Notes under the pieces: model-generated
Told to the model about the DNA's origin: nothing
Seen by the model: only the letters and a program-made list of their open reading frames with translations
Databases searched by the model: none
Shown: in pieces, positions 1-8,671 of the stretch
Layout of the letters: every line of letters begins with the position of its first letter
Position numbering within the stretch: position 1 is the first letter of the stretch
Source: an uncultured Pseudomonadota bacterium
GTDB taxonomy: Bacteria; Myxococcota_A; Polyangia; Nannocystales; Nannocystaceae
Direction of reading: 5' to 3'
Length of the DNA: 45,234 nucleotides
NCBI GenBank assembly: GCA_913061055.1
Contig: CAJXVA010000016.1
Span: 1-45,234 of the forward strand
Made by a program: the position numbers and the translations under genes

Positions 1-49
1 ACGAGATGTAGAGAGGTCTCGTGGGCTCGGAGATGTGTATAAGAGACAG
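1..49 (+). other. Illumina Nextera i7-side adapter (contamination)
   Basis: Bases 1-7 match the tail of the P7 primer. Bases 8-15 (GTAGAGAG) match the reverse complement of Nextera index N707. Bases 16-30 are the i7-side transposase adapter and 31-49 the 19-bp Tn5 mosaic end. Genomic DNA begins at 50. Identification is from remembered adapter sequence and the match is exact along the whole stretch. Confidence 0.98.
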
Positions 50-1807
50 ACCTACGAGTTGCGAAGCGCCTGTCTCGAAGATGCCCGCAAGGCGACCGAC
101 ACGTTCATCTCGATCTTGTCCGAGGGCCCACGTGAAGAAGCTGCGGGGCTTGTCGACGGGGCGCTGTCCTCGGTCTCGTTGTTGCGTCGGATCGACCGCT
201 GCTCGGACATCGACGTACTTCATGCCGCGATCTGGCCGACCGATGCGGAGCGTGAGGCTCAGGCTCCGATCGAGCGTGACCTCGCCAAGGCGCGGCTGAT
301 GCTGTTGGCGGGTCAACACCACGAAGTCGTCGCGTTTGCGACCGACCTCGAAGTCCGGTCCCGTGCGCTTGGATCCGCTGCCGTGCACGCTGCCGTTTTG
401 GAAACTCTTGCGCGCGGGGAAATGCAGGCCGGATTCCTCGAGAAGGCCGAGGCCCACGCACGTGAAGCGACGTCGCTGGCGGCGAAGGCTCGGGACACAT
501 CGATCGAGGCGCGGGCTGCCGGAACGTTGATGTTCGTGATCGGGCCGGGGCTTGGACGGGGGGCCGAGGCTCTGGGCATGATCGCTGCTGGAGAGTCTGC
601 TGCGGCGAGAACCCATGACCCGCGTGCCCGCTCTTACTTCAAGGCGGCCGAGGCGGTGATCCGCAGTCAGAACGGGGATCTCGAAGGAGCGGAGGCGGCG
701 GCCAAGGAGGTGATCACCATCCTCGAGGCTCTCGAGCGTCCCCCGCCCGACGAACTCGCAAACGCCTACTCCAACCGCGCTGGTTTGGCGACCGCCCGAG
801 GAGACCTCGAGGCCGCATGGGCCGACCAACGCCAGGCGCTCGACGTCGCGGCGAGCGGGCTCGGAACGTCCCATCCGCTGTACGGCGCGTTCGCACTATC
901 GTTGGGCGCTTCCCTCTCGGGTGCGGGCGTCTACGAGGAGGCGATCGAACACGACATGCAAGCGTTGCACGCGTGGGAGGCCGCCCTGGGCCCCAACCAC
1001 ACCAGTTGTGCACTCGCACTGAACTACGCGGGCATCGCCCAGCTCGGGCTTGGGCGGCTGGACGACGCGGGCAAGAGTTTCGCGGAGGCTCTGGAGCGGC
1101 TCGACGCTTCCGAGAATGACGACCCCGTCAACCGGATCTCGATTCAGGACAACCTCGCTCAAATCGCGTTTCGCGACGGGCGCTTCGCGGATGCGGAGGC
1201 TGGATACGCGGCGGCCCGGGAAATCGCGCGAACCCTCGGCGGCTCGAAAGACCTCCGGGTACCTCGCTACGAGCAGGCCGTCGCTGCGATGCATCAAGCC
1301 CGTGGGGAGGACGAGGGGGCGCTGGCCGGCTATCAGAAAGCCCACGCGGTCTTCATCGAGGTCTATGGCCCCAAACGCCAACAGGTCGCGGCCGCAGGAG
1401 CGTTTGTTGCCGACACGCTGCGAGCCTTGGGCCGCTGCGATGAGGCGGGGCGGGAGTACCGGGAAGCGCTGCGGATCTACAACGATCTGAGCCTTGCCCC
1501 GGACGTGGTGCTCGCCCAGCTCCTCGTGGGGCAGGGGCTGTGCGAGCTCGAGGGCGGCCAGGACGAGGCCGCACAGAGCACCTTGGAGCGAGCTGCTGAG
1601 CTGCTCGGGCAGCTGAAGCTCGACGGGGAGTCGGCGGCGATGGTTCAGTTTGCGGTCGCCAAGAGCCGCTGGGCCCGGGGGGACAAGGACTCTGCGGAGT
1701 CACTGTCGGCAGCCGCAGAGGCCACGTACGCCCAACTTGGCCCCGGATGGACCCGGCCACATGAAGAGGTCAGCGCGTGGCGAAGCGAGCACGGACTCGG
1801 GAACTGA
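50..1807 (+). CDS. C-terminal part of a TPR Ser/Thr kinase-type protein, 5' end missing
   Basis: 585 codons are open from the first genomic base, so the true start lies off the contig. The five residues MYKRQ that a gene caller would put in front come from the adapter. The first visible residues have a CLEDAR...RIDRCSD pattern that matches the stretch just before the TPRs in the two complete TPR kinases here (CLQRR...VADCSD near residue 408 of the 2549 gene; CLLDAR...LDRCSN near 417 of the 32367 gene). The rest is TPR solenoid of the kinesin-light-chain type, with LGxxHP-like helix caps (for example GTSHPLYG, LGPNHTS) and no catalytic motif. By family architecture an N-terminal kinase domain and one membrane segment should precede it, but neither is visible. 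The stop is TGA at 1805-1807; the next gene is convergent. Confidence 0.85.
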   Translation, partial: TYELRSACLEDARKATDTFISILSEGPREEAAGLVDGALSSVSLLRRIDRCSDIDVLHAAIWPTDAEREAQAPIERDLAKARLMLLAGQHHEVVAFATDLEVRSRALGSAAVHAAVLETLARGEMQAGFLEKAEAHAREATSLAAKARDTSIEARAAGTLMFVIGPGLGRGAEALGMIAAGESAAARTHDPRARSYFKAAEAVIRSQNGDLEGAEAAAKEVITILEALERPPPDELANAYSNRAGLATARGDLEAAWADQRQALDVAASGLGTSHPLYGAFALSLGASLSGAGVYEEAIEHDMQALHAWEAALGPNHTSCALALNYAGIAQLGLGRLDDAGKSFAEALERLDASENDDPVNRISIQDNLAQIAFRDGRFADAEAGYAAAREIARTLGGSKDLRVPRYEQAVAAMHQARGEDEGALAGYQKAHAVFIEVYGPKRQQVAAAGAFVADTLRALGRCDEAGREYREALRIYNDLSLAPDVVLAQLLVGQGLCELEGGQDEAAQSTLERAAELLGQLKLDGESAAMVQFAVAKSRWARGDKDSAESLSAAAEATYAQLGPGWTRPHEEVSAWRSEHGLGN

Positions 1808-1886
1808 GCCTCGAATCGGTCTCCTGGGTGGCGTTTCTGTCATTTTTTGCCCAGGACGTGATCACGGGAGCCCGAGCGCGAACCAA

Positions 1887-2519
1887 CTACTTGTGGAGCC
1901 GACGACCTTGCAGCGAGCGCAGCCAGTCCTCGATGTTCCCCACGGTCGAAGCGCACAGGGCCGGGTCGTCGGTGAGCTTCTCGATGCGCTCGGCGAGTTG
2001 CTCCCGAGCGCGCCGGATTCGGCTGCGGACCGTCCCGTGCGGAAGCTCGAGGATCTCCGAGATGTCCAGGCTGCGGAGGTCTTGCCAGTAGAAGAGCTCG
2101 AGCACGATCTGGAGGTCGAGCTCCAGATGCCGCAGTGCTCGCACCAGCAGCGCCTGCTCGGAGTGGCTGATCACCAGCTGAGACGGCGAGCCATCGAGCG
2201 CCTCCACGCGGTCGAGGTCGAAGTTCGCCCCCCGGTCGCGCGCCTTGTACCAGCGTTCGCGGTACTTCATCATCTGCCGGTGCGCGATCGCGAAGAGGTA
2301 GGTGCGAAACGTCGCCTCCTCTCGGAACCGATCTCGCGACCGGACGATGCCGAGGAAGGTCTCCTGAACCAGGTCGTCGACCGCATCGGGCCCAACCTTG
2401 TTGCAGAAGAAGCCGTAGACGGAGTCGAAGTGGCGCTCGAAGAGCGTCTGCCCGGCGGTCTCATCTCCATCGCGCCACTGATGCAGCAGCTCCAGGTCGT
2501 CGGCGGACAAGGCCGGCAA
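1887..2519 (-). CDS. ECF-type RNA polymerase sigma factor, kinase-associated
   Basis: This 210-residue protein has the two-domain ECF layout. Sigma region 2 spans about residues 25-95, with LVQETFLGIVRSRDRF and TYLFAIAHRQMMKYRER. Region 4 spans about 125-178, with the helix-turn-helix ending HGTVRSRIRRAREQL. It would direct RNA polymerase to a small regulon. No anti-sigma factor lies beside it; instead a Ser/Thr kinase (2549) is divergent with only 29 nt between start codons, an arrangement that suggests control by phosphorylation. No ATG is available. TTG at 2519 is the longest start, and TTG at 2510 (207 residues) lies 7 nt after a TATCTT hexamer and may be the true one. A short extension of about 25 residues follows region 4. 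Confidence 0.9.
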   Translation of the reverse strand: MPALSADDLELLHQWRDGDETAGQTLFERHFDSVYGFFCNKVGPDAVDDLVQETFLGIVRSRDRFREEATFRTYLFAIAHRQMMKYRERWYKARDRGANFDLDRVEALDGSPSQLVISHSEQALLVRALRHLELDLQIVLELFYWQDLRSLDISEILELPHGTVRSRIRRAREQLAERIEKLTDDPALCASTVGNIEDWLRSLQGRRLHK

Positions 2520-2523
2520 GATA
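2518..2523 (-). promoter_or_regulatory. TANNNT -10-like hexamer, possible leaderless start of the ECF gene
   Basis: TATCTT preceded by TGA (extended -10 form), 7 nt before the in-frame TTG at 2510. If used, the sigma factor would start at 2510 from a leaderless transcript. It would overlap the start called at 2519. Confidence 0.3.
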
Positions 2524-2548
2524 TCAGACGTGATGAGGGACGGCGCCC

Positions 2549-5476
2549 GTGAGCACGGACTCTCTGGGCGGCATGCGAGACGTGCGGCTCGCGGTGGATC
2601 AGCTGGAGGTTCGGCGGGCCCGCTCCAAGATCCGAGCGGGGGTGTTCGGGGGAACTCCCAAGCCCACCATGGTCGGGCGCTTCGAGGTCCGGGAGCGGCT
2701 GGGGTCGGGGGGCATGGGCATCGTGTACGAGGCGTACGACCCGCAGCTGCAGCGCCGCCTCGCGCTCAAGGTTCTCCGGGCCGACGCCACGATCGCGGCC
2801 GACGGTGCGGCGCGGCTGGTGGACGAGGCGCGGGCGATGGCCAAGCTGTCGCACCCCAACGTGCTCACCGTGTACGAGGCGGGGACCGTCGAGGACCAGG
2901 TGTTCATCGCGATGGCGCTGGTCGAGGGCTACACGTTGCGGTCATGGTTGGACGCCGAGCGTCGCAGCACGAATGAGGTGATGGCGGTCCTTCGCGATGC
3001 GGGCAAAGGGCTGGCAGCAGCGCACGCCGCAGGACTCGTCCACCGCGACTTCAAGCCGGAGAACGTGCTGGTCTCCGCGGACGGACATGTGTTCGTGACC
3101 GACTTTGGGCTGGCCCGATCGTTTGCGGCGGCAGAGTCCGGCGGCTGGACGAACCTCTCGTCCGGGCGTCAGACGACGAAGATGGCGGGCACGCCGGCGT
3201 ACATGGCCCCGGAGCAGCTTCGAGGACAGGTCGTGGACGCGCGCAGTGACCAGTTCGCGTGGTGCGTCACGGCCTTCGAAGCGCTGGTCGGCGAGCGTCC
3301 TTACGATGATGACGAGCTGCAGCGGCTGGCGCTCGATCCGACCTACGTTCCGGACGCGATCTCGGTTCCGATGAGCGTCGCCGTGCCCAGGCGGGTTCGA
3401 GCGGCGCTCGAGAAGGGGCTGTCGGTCGATGTCGCGGCGCGCTTCGAGACGGTGGATGCGTTGTTGGTCGCGGTCCGTCCGCCGCGCCGACGATGGGTTC
3501 CGGTGTCGGTTGGGCTTCTGGTTGCGTCGGTGGGGGTCGGGGTGGCGCTGGTCCCTGAGCACGACCCTTGTCCGCCGCGTCCGGAGCAGTTGGTGGACGT
3601 CTGGGACGAGGATCGACGGGGCTCGGTGCGCGACGCTTTTCTTCAGACGCAGATGCCGTACGCGCAGCGGGCATGGGTGTCTGTCGAAGCGCACGCCGAC
3701 GCGTTTGTGAACCGGTGGGTGGCGTTGGATCAGCGCGCCTGTCGGGAGGAGAACGCCGTCGCTGCGATGTGTCTGCAGCGCCGGGGGGCGGAGTTCGGTG
3801 CGGTCTCGCGCCTGCTCCGTGGTGCGAACGCGGAGATCGTGGAGCGCGCGGTCTCAATGGTCTCGTCGTTGCCACCGGTGGCCGACTGTAGCGATCCGGA
3901 CACCGCAGCCCGGGTTGCGGAGGCCGGCTCGGACCGGGATCTCCGGGTCCCTGTCGACAACCTTCGGGCTCTGTTTCTCGCGGCCCTCTACGATGATGCT
4001 CGCAGGTTCGCGCTCGAGGCCCGCACGGCACTTCCTCCCGGGGAGCCCTTGTGGCTCGAAGTCGCCGTGCTCGAAGGTCGGGTGGCATTGGCCGAAGGCG
4101 ACGCGGAGGGAGCGACCGCAGCATTCGAACGCGTGCTCGAGAACGCGTCCGGGGCTGGTGGGCAGCTGGCAACCGCCGAGGCTGCTGTGGGACTCGTCGA
4201 GGTTCAGGCCACGCTCGCCAAGACCGACTTCGACGCGGCCGGAGTCTTGGTCCGCGCGGCCAAGATCTCGGTGGCCTCCGCGGGCAATCCGCCTCGTCTG
4301 AGGACGCGGTTGGAGTCGGCGCGCGCGGGCCTGGAGATCGCACAGGGCAATTTCGACGAGGGCATCGCGCTGGTGGAGAGTGCACGCGGAGTGCTCGCGG
4401 AGCTTGGCGATGAGACCCGACTGGAACAAGCGGAGTTGATGGGCTTGGCCGCGAAGGCGCTGTTTCGCAAACAACAGTTCGACGACGCGTCTCGGCTCGG
4501 CGCCACATCGTTGGAGATGCTCCGCGAGACTCTCGGTCCCAAGCATCCCGCGGTGGGCCAGGCGCTGTTGCTCCCGGGAAGCATTGCGCTGGTCCAAGGC
4601 GACGTGGAGACGGCGGAGGCGACCTACCAGCAGGCGGCCGACATCTTCGCGCAGACCGTGGGCCGCTCACACTCGAGCTACGCGACGGCGCTAGTGTCGT
4701 TGGCCAACAGCGCCCGGGCAAAGGGCGACTATCCGCGCGCCCGAACGCTCACGGAGGAGGCGCTCGACGGGATGCTGGCCAACTTTCCCGAGGACAACAT
4801 GCGGGTGATGGCGGTCCGCAGCAACCTCGCCTCCCTCGACCATCAGCTCGGAAACCTCGAGGCTGCTCGCGACCGATATGTGGAAACTGTCCGGTTGCAG
4901 CGCGCCACGTTGGGTGAACATCACGAGCTGTCGGTCACGCTGGCGAACCTCGCGCGGGTTGACTCCGAGCTCGGCAACCACGATGCGGCGCGGGAGTCTG
5001 CACGCGAGGCGCTGAAGATCCGCACGACGGTGTTTGGTGAGGCCCACGACCGGACGGTTGCGACCCGGGTCCTGCTGGCTGAGGTCGAGCTGGCGGCCGG
5101 TGCGAACCCCGAAGAGACGCTTGCGGAGGTCACGGGTGTTCGCGGGCTCCGAGAGGAGGCTCTCGGGGAGTCGCATCCGCTGGTGTTGGAGACGATCGTG
5201 CTTCAGGCGAAGGCCGCGTTGCGGGCGGGTCGTCCGCGAGATGCTCTGGAGTTTGCCGAGGACGCGCTGCGAAAGAGGACGAAGACGGAGCGACCACCGG
5301 GAGAGGTCGACACGTGTCTCGTGCTCGTGGCTCAGGCCGCGTTGGCTGCGGGGGATGTCGTTCGTGCGAAGGAGGCGGCGGCCGCACCCTCTTGGCAAGG
5401 ACCCAAAGGATCCGAGTTGCGCGGATGGTGCGACGACTGCCAGGCCGAGATGCGGGCGATTGTGCAGCGGCCTTGA
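2549..5476 (+). CDS. transmembrane Ser/Thr protein kinase with C-terminal TPRs
   Basis: 975 residues. The Hanks-type kinase domain spans about 44-310: Gly-rich loop LGSGGMG (51-57), Lys74, Glu93, HRDFKPEN (165-172, an RD kinase), DFG (185-187), activation loop ending APE (220-222). One membrane helix follows at about 316-335. Beyond it is an extracytoplasmic stretch with cysteines 341, 398, 408 and 447, which are matched in the kinase at 32367. About 450 residues of TPRs follow, with caps such as LGPKHP, LGEHHE and LGESHP. It should be a membrane kinase whose outer TPR part receives a protein or envelope signal. The start is GTG, chosen because GAGGG lies 9 nt upstream. It is divergent from the ECF gene, which is a plausible partner, and its stop is 6 nt from the convergent gene at 5483. 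Confidence 0.95.
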   Translation: MSTDSLGGMRDVRLAVDQLEVRRARSKIRAGVFGGTPKPTMVGRFEVRERLGSGGMGIVYEAYDPQLQRRLALKVLRADATIAADGAARLVDEARAMAKLSHPNVLTVYEAGTVEDQVFIAMALVEGYTLRSWLDAERRSTNEVMAVLRDAGKGLAAAHAAGLVHRDFKPENVLVSADGHVFVTDFGLARSFAAAESGGWTNLSSGRQTTKMAGTPAYMAPEQLRGQVVDARSDQFAWCVTAFEALVGERPYDDDELQRLALDPTYVPDAISVPMSVAVPRRVRAALEKGLSVDVAARFETVDALLVAVRPPRRRWVPVSVGLLVASVGVGVALVPEHDPCPPRPEQLVDVWDEDRRGSVRDAFLQTQMPYAQRAWVSVEAHADAFVNRWVALDQRACREENAVAAMCLQRRGAEFGAVSRLLRGANAEIVERAVSMVSSLPPVADCSDPDTAARVAEAGSDRDLRVPVDNLRALFLAALYDDARRFALEARTALPPGEPLWLEVAVLEGRVALAEGDAEGATAAFERVLENASGAGGQLATAEAAVGLVEVQATLAKTDFDAAGVLVRAAKISVASAGNPPRLRTRLESARAGLEIAQGNFDEGIALVESARGVLAELGDETRLEQAELMGLAAKALFRKQQFDDASRLGATSLEMLRETLGPKHPAVGQALLLPGSIALVQGDVETAEATYQQAADIFAQTVGRSHSSYATALVSLANSARAKGDYPRARTLTEEALDGMLANFPEDNMRVMAVRSNLASLDHQLGNLEAARDRYVETVRLQRATLGEHHELSVTLANLARVDSELGNHDAARESAREALKIRTTVFGEAHDRTVATRVLLAEVELAAGANPEETLAEVTGVRGLREEALGESHPLVLETIVLQAKAALRAGRPRDALEFAEDALRKRTKTERPPGEVDTCLVLVAQAALAAGDVVRAKEAAAAPSWQGPKGSELRGWCDDCQAEMRAIVQRP

Positions 5477-5482
5477 GCGAGC

Positions 5483-6040
5483 TCAGGATTCTTCGCCCGA
5501 AGCTTCGCCGTTGGTGAGCGTGGTGGAGACGGTCTCGGTTCCGTTCCAGGTCACGCGGTGCCGCGTCGTCTCCTCGGCGTTCGCAGCGGAGTAGACAAAG
5601 TCATCGCTTCCGTCGCCGTCCGTGTCGCCGACCTTCTCGAACGCGAACTTCTCCGGTCGCATTCGAGGCGTCACGACCACTGCGACGAGGCCCCCGTCAT
5701 CCGTCACCGTGAACACGCCCGAGATGTATTGCTGCGTCGCTTCGGGATCCTTCATCCGCAGGTTGACGTTGACCGCAACCAGTCGAGTGCCACCACCCGC
5801 AAACGTTCCCGAAGCGATCGAGACGCGCGACTCGGAGAGCACCTTCGAGCCCAGCCGCCGACGGTCCAACGGCACGAGCTTCTCCGCGAGAATTCCCGAC
5901 AGGCCTTCGACGACGCTCTGCCCCGCCGGAGACTTGTGCTTGATCTCGGTCGGCTTTTGCATCGACGACTTTGCGGCGTCGTCGGCAGGCGTCGTGAGCA
6001 GCTGGGAGGCGATGGCGATCAGGGAAAACAAGTGCGTCAT
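5483..6040 (-). CDS. secreted hypothetical protein
   Basis: 185 residues, family not recognised. A short hydrophobic signal peptide covers about residues 1-18 (MTHLFSLIAIASQLL). The mature part looks like beta-rich repeats: a stretch ending in LVAVNVNLRM, another in FTVTDDGGLVAVVVTP, then an Asp-rich turn DTDGDGSDDF at about 138-147 that resembles a calcium-binding loop. There is no lipobox and no MYXO-CTERM tail. The ATG start at 6040 has GAGAGGA about 8 nt upstream, so translation is conventional. It ends 6 nt from the stop of the kinase at 2549, with no visible terminator between them. Function is unknown. Confidence 0.8.
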   Translation of the reverse strand: MTHLFSLIAIASQLLTTPADDAAKSSMQKPTEIKHKSPAGQSVVEGLSGILAEKLVPLDRRRLGSKVLSESRVSIASGTFAGGGTRLVAVNVNLRMKDPEATQQYISGVFTVTDDGGLVAVVVTPRMRPEKFAFEKVGDTDGDGSDDFVYSAANAEETTRHRVTWNGTETVSTTLTNGEASGEES

Positions 6041-6177
6041 GGTCGGTGTCCTCTCGGGGTCGCTAAGATCACGCTTCGAGGCCGGGAGTCATTCCCTGTT
6101 GGGTGGAACGTACATGTGGGGGCGGTTTCGGGGTCTCCCGCACCTCCTGGAAGAGCCGATGGCGCGGATGCTGAGGA

Positions 6178-6981
6178 TCAGCCGAGTCGCCGCCGAGCAG
6201 CGAACAGCAAGCCGAACAGCGGCAATGCCAGCCAGCCGGCGTCACCGGGCTCGCTCGTACATCCACACCCAGCCTTGTCCGCGTCTCCGCCCAGGCCCTC
6301 GATGCAGTCGCTCGTTCCAGTGGCTTCGTTTCCTGCAGCATCGACTGCGATGACGTCGACGCAAACCTCGGAGGGGTAGAGCGGACTGGTGAAGCTCGCC
6401 CCGACTGTGGACCCATTGCCGAAGCGAGCCTCGGTGCTCTCCGAGACCACGTCGCCGTCGAAGTACACGGTGAAGGTGTAGCGGACGTTGTCGTCCTCGT
6501 CCGTGGCGGGGACGGAGGCGGAGACCCGGGTACCTTGGGTTGTTTCGCCGTTGCAGTTGAGGTCGGCGTCGTACTCCTCGACTTCGATTTGCGGAGCGCT
6601 CAGCGTCGGTGCCTCGGTGTCTGGAGGCCCGACGGTGAGCATGTGCTGCTCGGTTTCGAAGGCGCCGGGCCCGAAGTCGATGACCACGGTTTGCCCCTCG
6701 CTGACCGCCGGTTCGATCGCGCGGAGGTATGCGTTCGCGCCCGCACCCGGTTGCCCAACGAGCGCAGCGGCCTGGCCGTCCACGGTGACCGTCACTCCAA
6801 AGGGATCAACGCCGCCGCAGGAGTCACCAAACACCAACTGGGCGTTCTCTGCGAGCGTCTGCTGCTGCGCGACCTTGGTCTCCCCAAAGCACGAGCACGC
6901 GTGAGCAACCGAGGGCGCGAGCAACATCCCCGCGCATGCCGAGAGTCCGGCGAGGAGCGAAACGCGGAAGCCAAAAGTCAT
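6178..6981 (-). CDS. MYXO-CTERM sorting-domain protein
   Basis: 267 residues. An N-terminal signal peptide ends near SVAHA-CSC (about residue 28). The C-terminus has the MYXO-CTERM pattern: GCGC motif, hydrophobic helix GWLALPLFGLLFAA, then ARRRLG. In myxobacteria this tail is known to be cleaved by a myxosortase, with the protein anchored through the cysteine. The middle contains a cadherin-like or Ig-like beta domain (about 130-230, VRYTFTVYFDGDVV, ITVDAAGN-like VIAVDAAGNEA). The start was set at ATG 6981 rather than the longer frame from 7038, because the signal peptide begins there and a TACGCT hexamer lies 6 nt upstream. Ligand and role are unknown. Confidence 0.85.
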   Translation of the reverse strand: MTFGFRVSLLAGLSACAGMLLAPSVAHACSCFGETKVAQQQTLAENAQLVFGDSCGGVDPFGVTVTVDGQAAALVGQPGAGANAYLRAIEPAVSEGQTVVIDFGPGAFETEQHMLTVGPPDTEAPTLSAPQIEVEEYDADLNCNGETTQGTRVSASVPATDEDDNVRYTFTVYFDGDVVSESTEARFGNGSTVGASFTSPLYPSEVCVDVIAVDAAGNEATGTSDCIEGLGGDADKAGCGCTSEPGDAGWLALPLFGLLFAARRRLG

Positions 6982-6987
6982 GGGTGA

Positions 6988-6993
6988 AGCGTA
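6988..6993 (-). promoter_or_regulatory. TANNNT -10-like hexamer before the MYXO-CTERM gene
   Basis: TACGCT, 6 nt before ATG 6981, with no Shine-Dalgarno sequence between. This fits a leaderless transcript starting at the initiation codon. Confidence 0.4.
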
Positions 6994-7114
6994 GCGCGCT
7001 TTCCCGCCACGCAGTGTGATGGGCTTCGCGATACCCACCGCCCCTCGGCTAGGCCTGCCGAACGCGCGGGCGGTCCAACTGGCGTCACCGATCCGATCAG
7101 CGTCTACGAACGAC

Positions 7115-7133
7115 GGGTTCTTGGGAACAACCC
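7115..7133 (-). terminator. weak hairpin downstream of the lipoprotein gene at 7156
   Basis: GGGTT (7115-7119) pairs with AACCC (7129-7133) across 9 nt, 23 nt beyond the minus-strand stop. There is no T tract, so it is at best a weak terminator. Confidence 0.2.
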
Positions 7134-7155
7134 TGGGTCCGCAGAATCGGGTGGG

Positions 7156-8040
7156 CTAGAGCAGGAGCAGTCCGAACACCGTCGTCGCTCCCCCGAGGCC
7201 GCCGATCATCATCTCGCCGGTGTTGTTCGCGTCGTTGACGGTGATGTGCACCGAGGAGGCCGGGCCTGACGCGTAGCTTTGCGCGTCGATCTCGGCGGCT
7301 GTATCGGCGTCGAAGTGCCACGCCATGCGTTGGACGCCGCCGAGCCAGCCCGGCACGCTTCCGGCGCCCACGGCAACGCCGCCGAATACGTCCACGTCGT
7401 TCATTCTGCTGCCGTCGGCGTCGAGTACCACCGACGACTGCACTACGAGGGTGTCGGGGTCACGGTGCTCGAGCGTCACGCCGTTGCCCTGCAGGACATA
7501 CAGCTCGTCGTGATACAGGTCGTGCGCAATCCGGGGGCAAGCGTTGCCCGCAACCGGCTGCCAAAACCACACCGACGACGAGCCGCCGCGGCGACCGATC
7601 CACGCATTGCCGCCATCGACAATCGACGCATACACGTCACCGTCTTGCGCCTCGTCGATGTCACAGGGCGTCGTGTTGCCGAACGAGGGCAGGCGGAACC
7701 ACTCGACCATGGCCAAGCCTGCAGCCCACCGCACGACCCACCGGTCCGCGTGCAGCGTGAGAACCTGCGCGGGGTCCTCGCCGTCGGGGGCGATTGCGAT
7801 CGCGTTGGAGGTGGTGCCGTTCCACAGAGTGATCGTCTTGGCCACTGTGCCTGTCGCGGGGTCGACCTGCACGAGCTGGCCCGCGGCCGACCCTACGAGT
7901 AGCAGGTCGGCGTTGGTGTTCGTGGCGGCCGAAAGAACGGAGGCCACTTGGGCGTTGGAGACGATGGTGCGGCTGCTGCCGAACGTGCACGCGGCAACGA
8001 CGAGCAATCCGATGGAAAGGAGGGTTCGTTTTTTTTGCAT
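7156..8040 (-). CDS. lipoprotein with a probable beta-propeller fold
   Basis: 294 residues. The lipobox LVVAAC puts the lipidated cysteine at residue 18, so the mature protein is membrane-anchored in the envelope. The body has short repeated blade-like units (for example LLVGSAAGQLVQVDPATGTV, VLTLHADRWVVRW, DVYASIVDGGNAWIG), typical of propeller proteins that follow a value along a chain; no catalytic motif is visible. The ATG at 8040 was chosen over the upstream frame because GGAG lies about 7 nt before it and the signal peptide begins there. It ends with a glycine- and leucine-rich tail (GEMMIGGLGGATTVFGLLLL) that could insert into a membrane, an unusual feature for a lipoprotein. Function is unknown. 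Confidence 0.8.
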   Translation of the reverse strand: MQKKRTLLSIGLLVVAACTFGSSRTIVSNAQVASVLSAATNTNADLLLVGSAAGQLVQVDPATGTVAKTITLWNGTTSNAIAIAPDGEDPAQVLTLHADRWVVRWAAGLAMVEWFRLPSFGNTTPCDIDEAQDGDVYASIVDGGNAWIGRRGGSSSVWFWQPVAGNACPRIAHDLYHDELYVLQGNGVTLEHRDPDTLVVQSSVVLDADGSRMNDVDVFGGVAVGAGSVPGWLGGVQRMAWHFDADTAAEIDAQSYASGPASSVHITVNDANNTGEMMIGGLGGATTVFGLLLL

Positions 8041-8230
8041 TGGGACTCCGTTGACCACCAAGCTTGTGAGGCTCTCGCCTCGTCCTCGGGGCCGTCCGAC
8101 CGACCGGTTCCACGCGGTGCTGGAGTGCGCCTCGTGACCATGCCGTCGCCGTCTAGACGTGCGAGGAGGCTCGGTGCCTCACGCTCGCGCGATCAGAGTC
8201 CTGCGTCGATCGATCTGAGGCGCCCGCCGG

Positions 8231-8668
8231 CTACCGAAGCGGCGTGCCGACGCGCCGAGCGTTTCGCGACCGAACCACATCCCGGCGCAGTGCCGAGATC
8301 GCCACCGCATAGATCGCCCAGAACACAATCCCCACCAGCAGCCCCTGAATGCTTGGGCCGACCACCGGCGCTTCCGCCTGAATGTCGCGAAGCTGCCCCG
8401 CGGCGCGAAACCAGGTCGCGACGAAGAAGGTCAGCGCGATGCTCGTCGCGATCGCCCGAACGATGCTGTACCCCGACACCGGCTTGGGCCGCGTGAGCCC
8501 GGGCCGCGTCCACTCGAGGAACTCGAGCAGCAGCCGCAGCCATGATCCAACCGTCGGAAACAGCAGCAGCCCGACGATCCCCGCCAAGCCAGGGACCGCT
8601 TGGCGCAGCTCCTCAATGGGCATCGTGATGTCGCCCGGGATGGCGAGCAGCGGGAGGGCGAGCAGCAT
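8231..8668 (-). CDS. small integral membrane protein, unknown
   Basis: 145 residues with about three or four hydrophobic segments (near 1-15, 25-48, 70-88 and 103-125) and a basic C-terminus (RRDVVRSRNARRVGTPLR), which suggests that the end lies in the cytoplasm. No known family was recognised. The ATG at 8668 lies 3 nt after the stop of the kinase-like gene, so the two are co-transcribed and probably translationally coupled. The protein may be a membrane partner or target of that kinase, which has no membrane helix of its own. Confidence 0.75.
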   Translation of the reverse strand: MLLALPLLAIPGDITMPIEELRQAVPGLAGIVGLLLFPTVGSWLRLLLEFLEWTRPGLTRPKPVSGYSIVRAIATSIALTFFVATWFRAAGQLRDIQAEAPVVGPSIQGLLVGIVFWAIYAVAISALRRDVVRSRNARRVGTPLR

Positions 8669-8671
8669 GGT

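Noticed and set aside
21-299. A 92-codon frame starting in the adapter (MGSEMCIRDR...)
   Set aside because: Its first codons are adapter, and the rest is out of frame with the TPR gene.
3267-4721. Long antisense open frame across the TPR kinase
   Set aside because: Arg/Pro-rich composition and no domain; it is a shadow of the real gene in GC-rich DNA.
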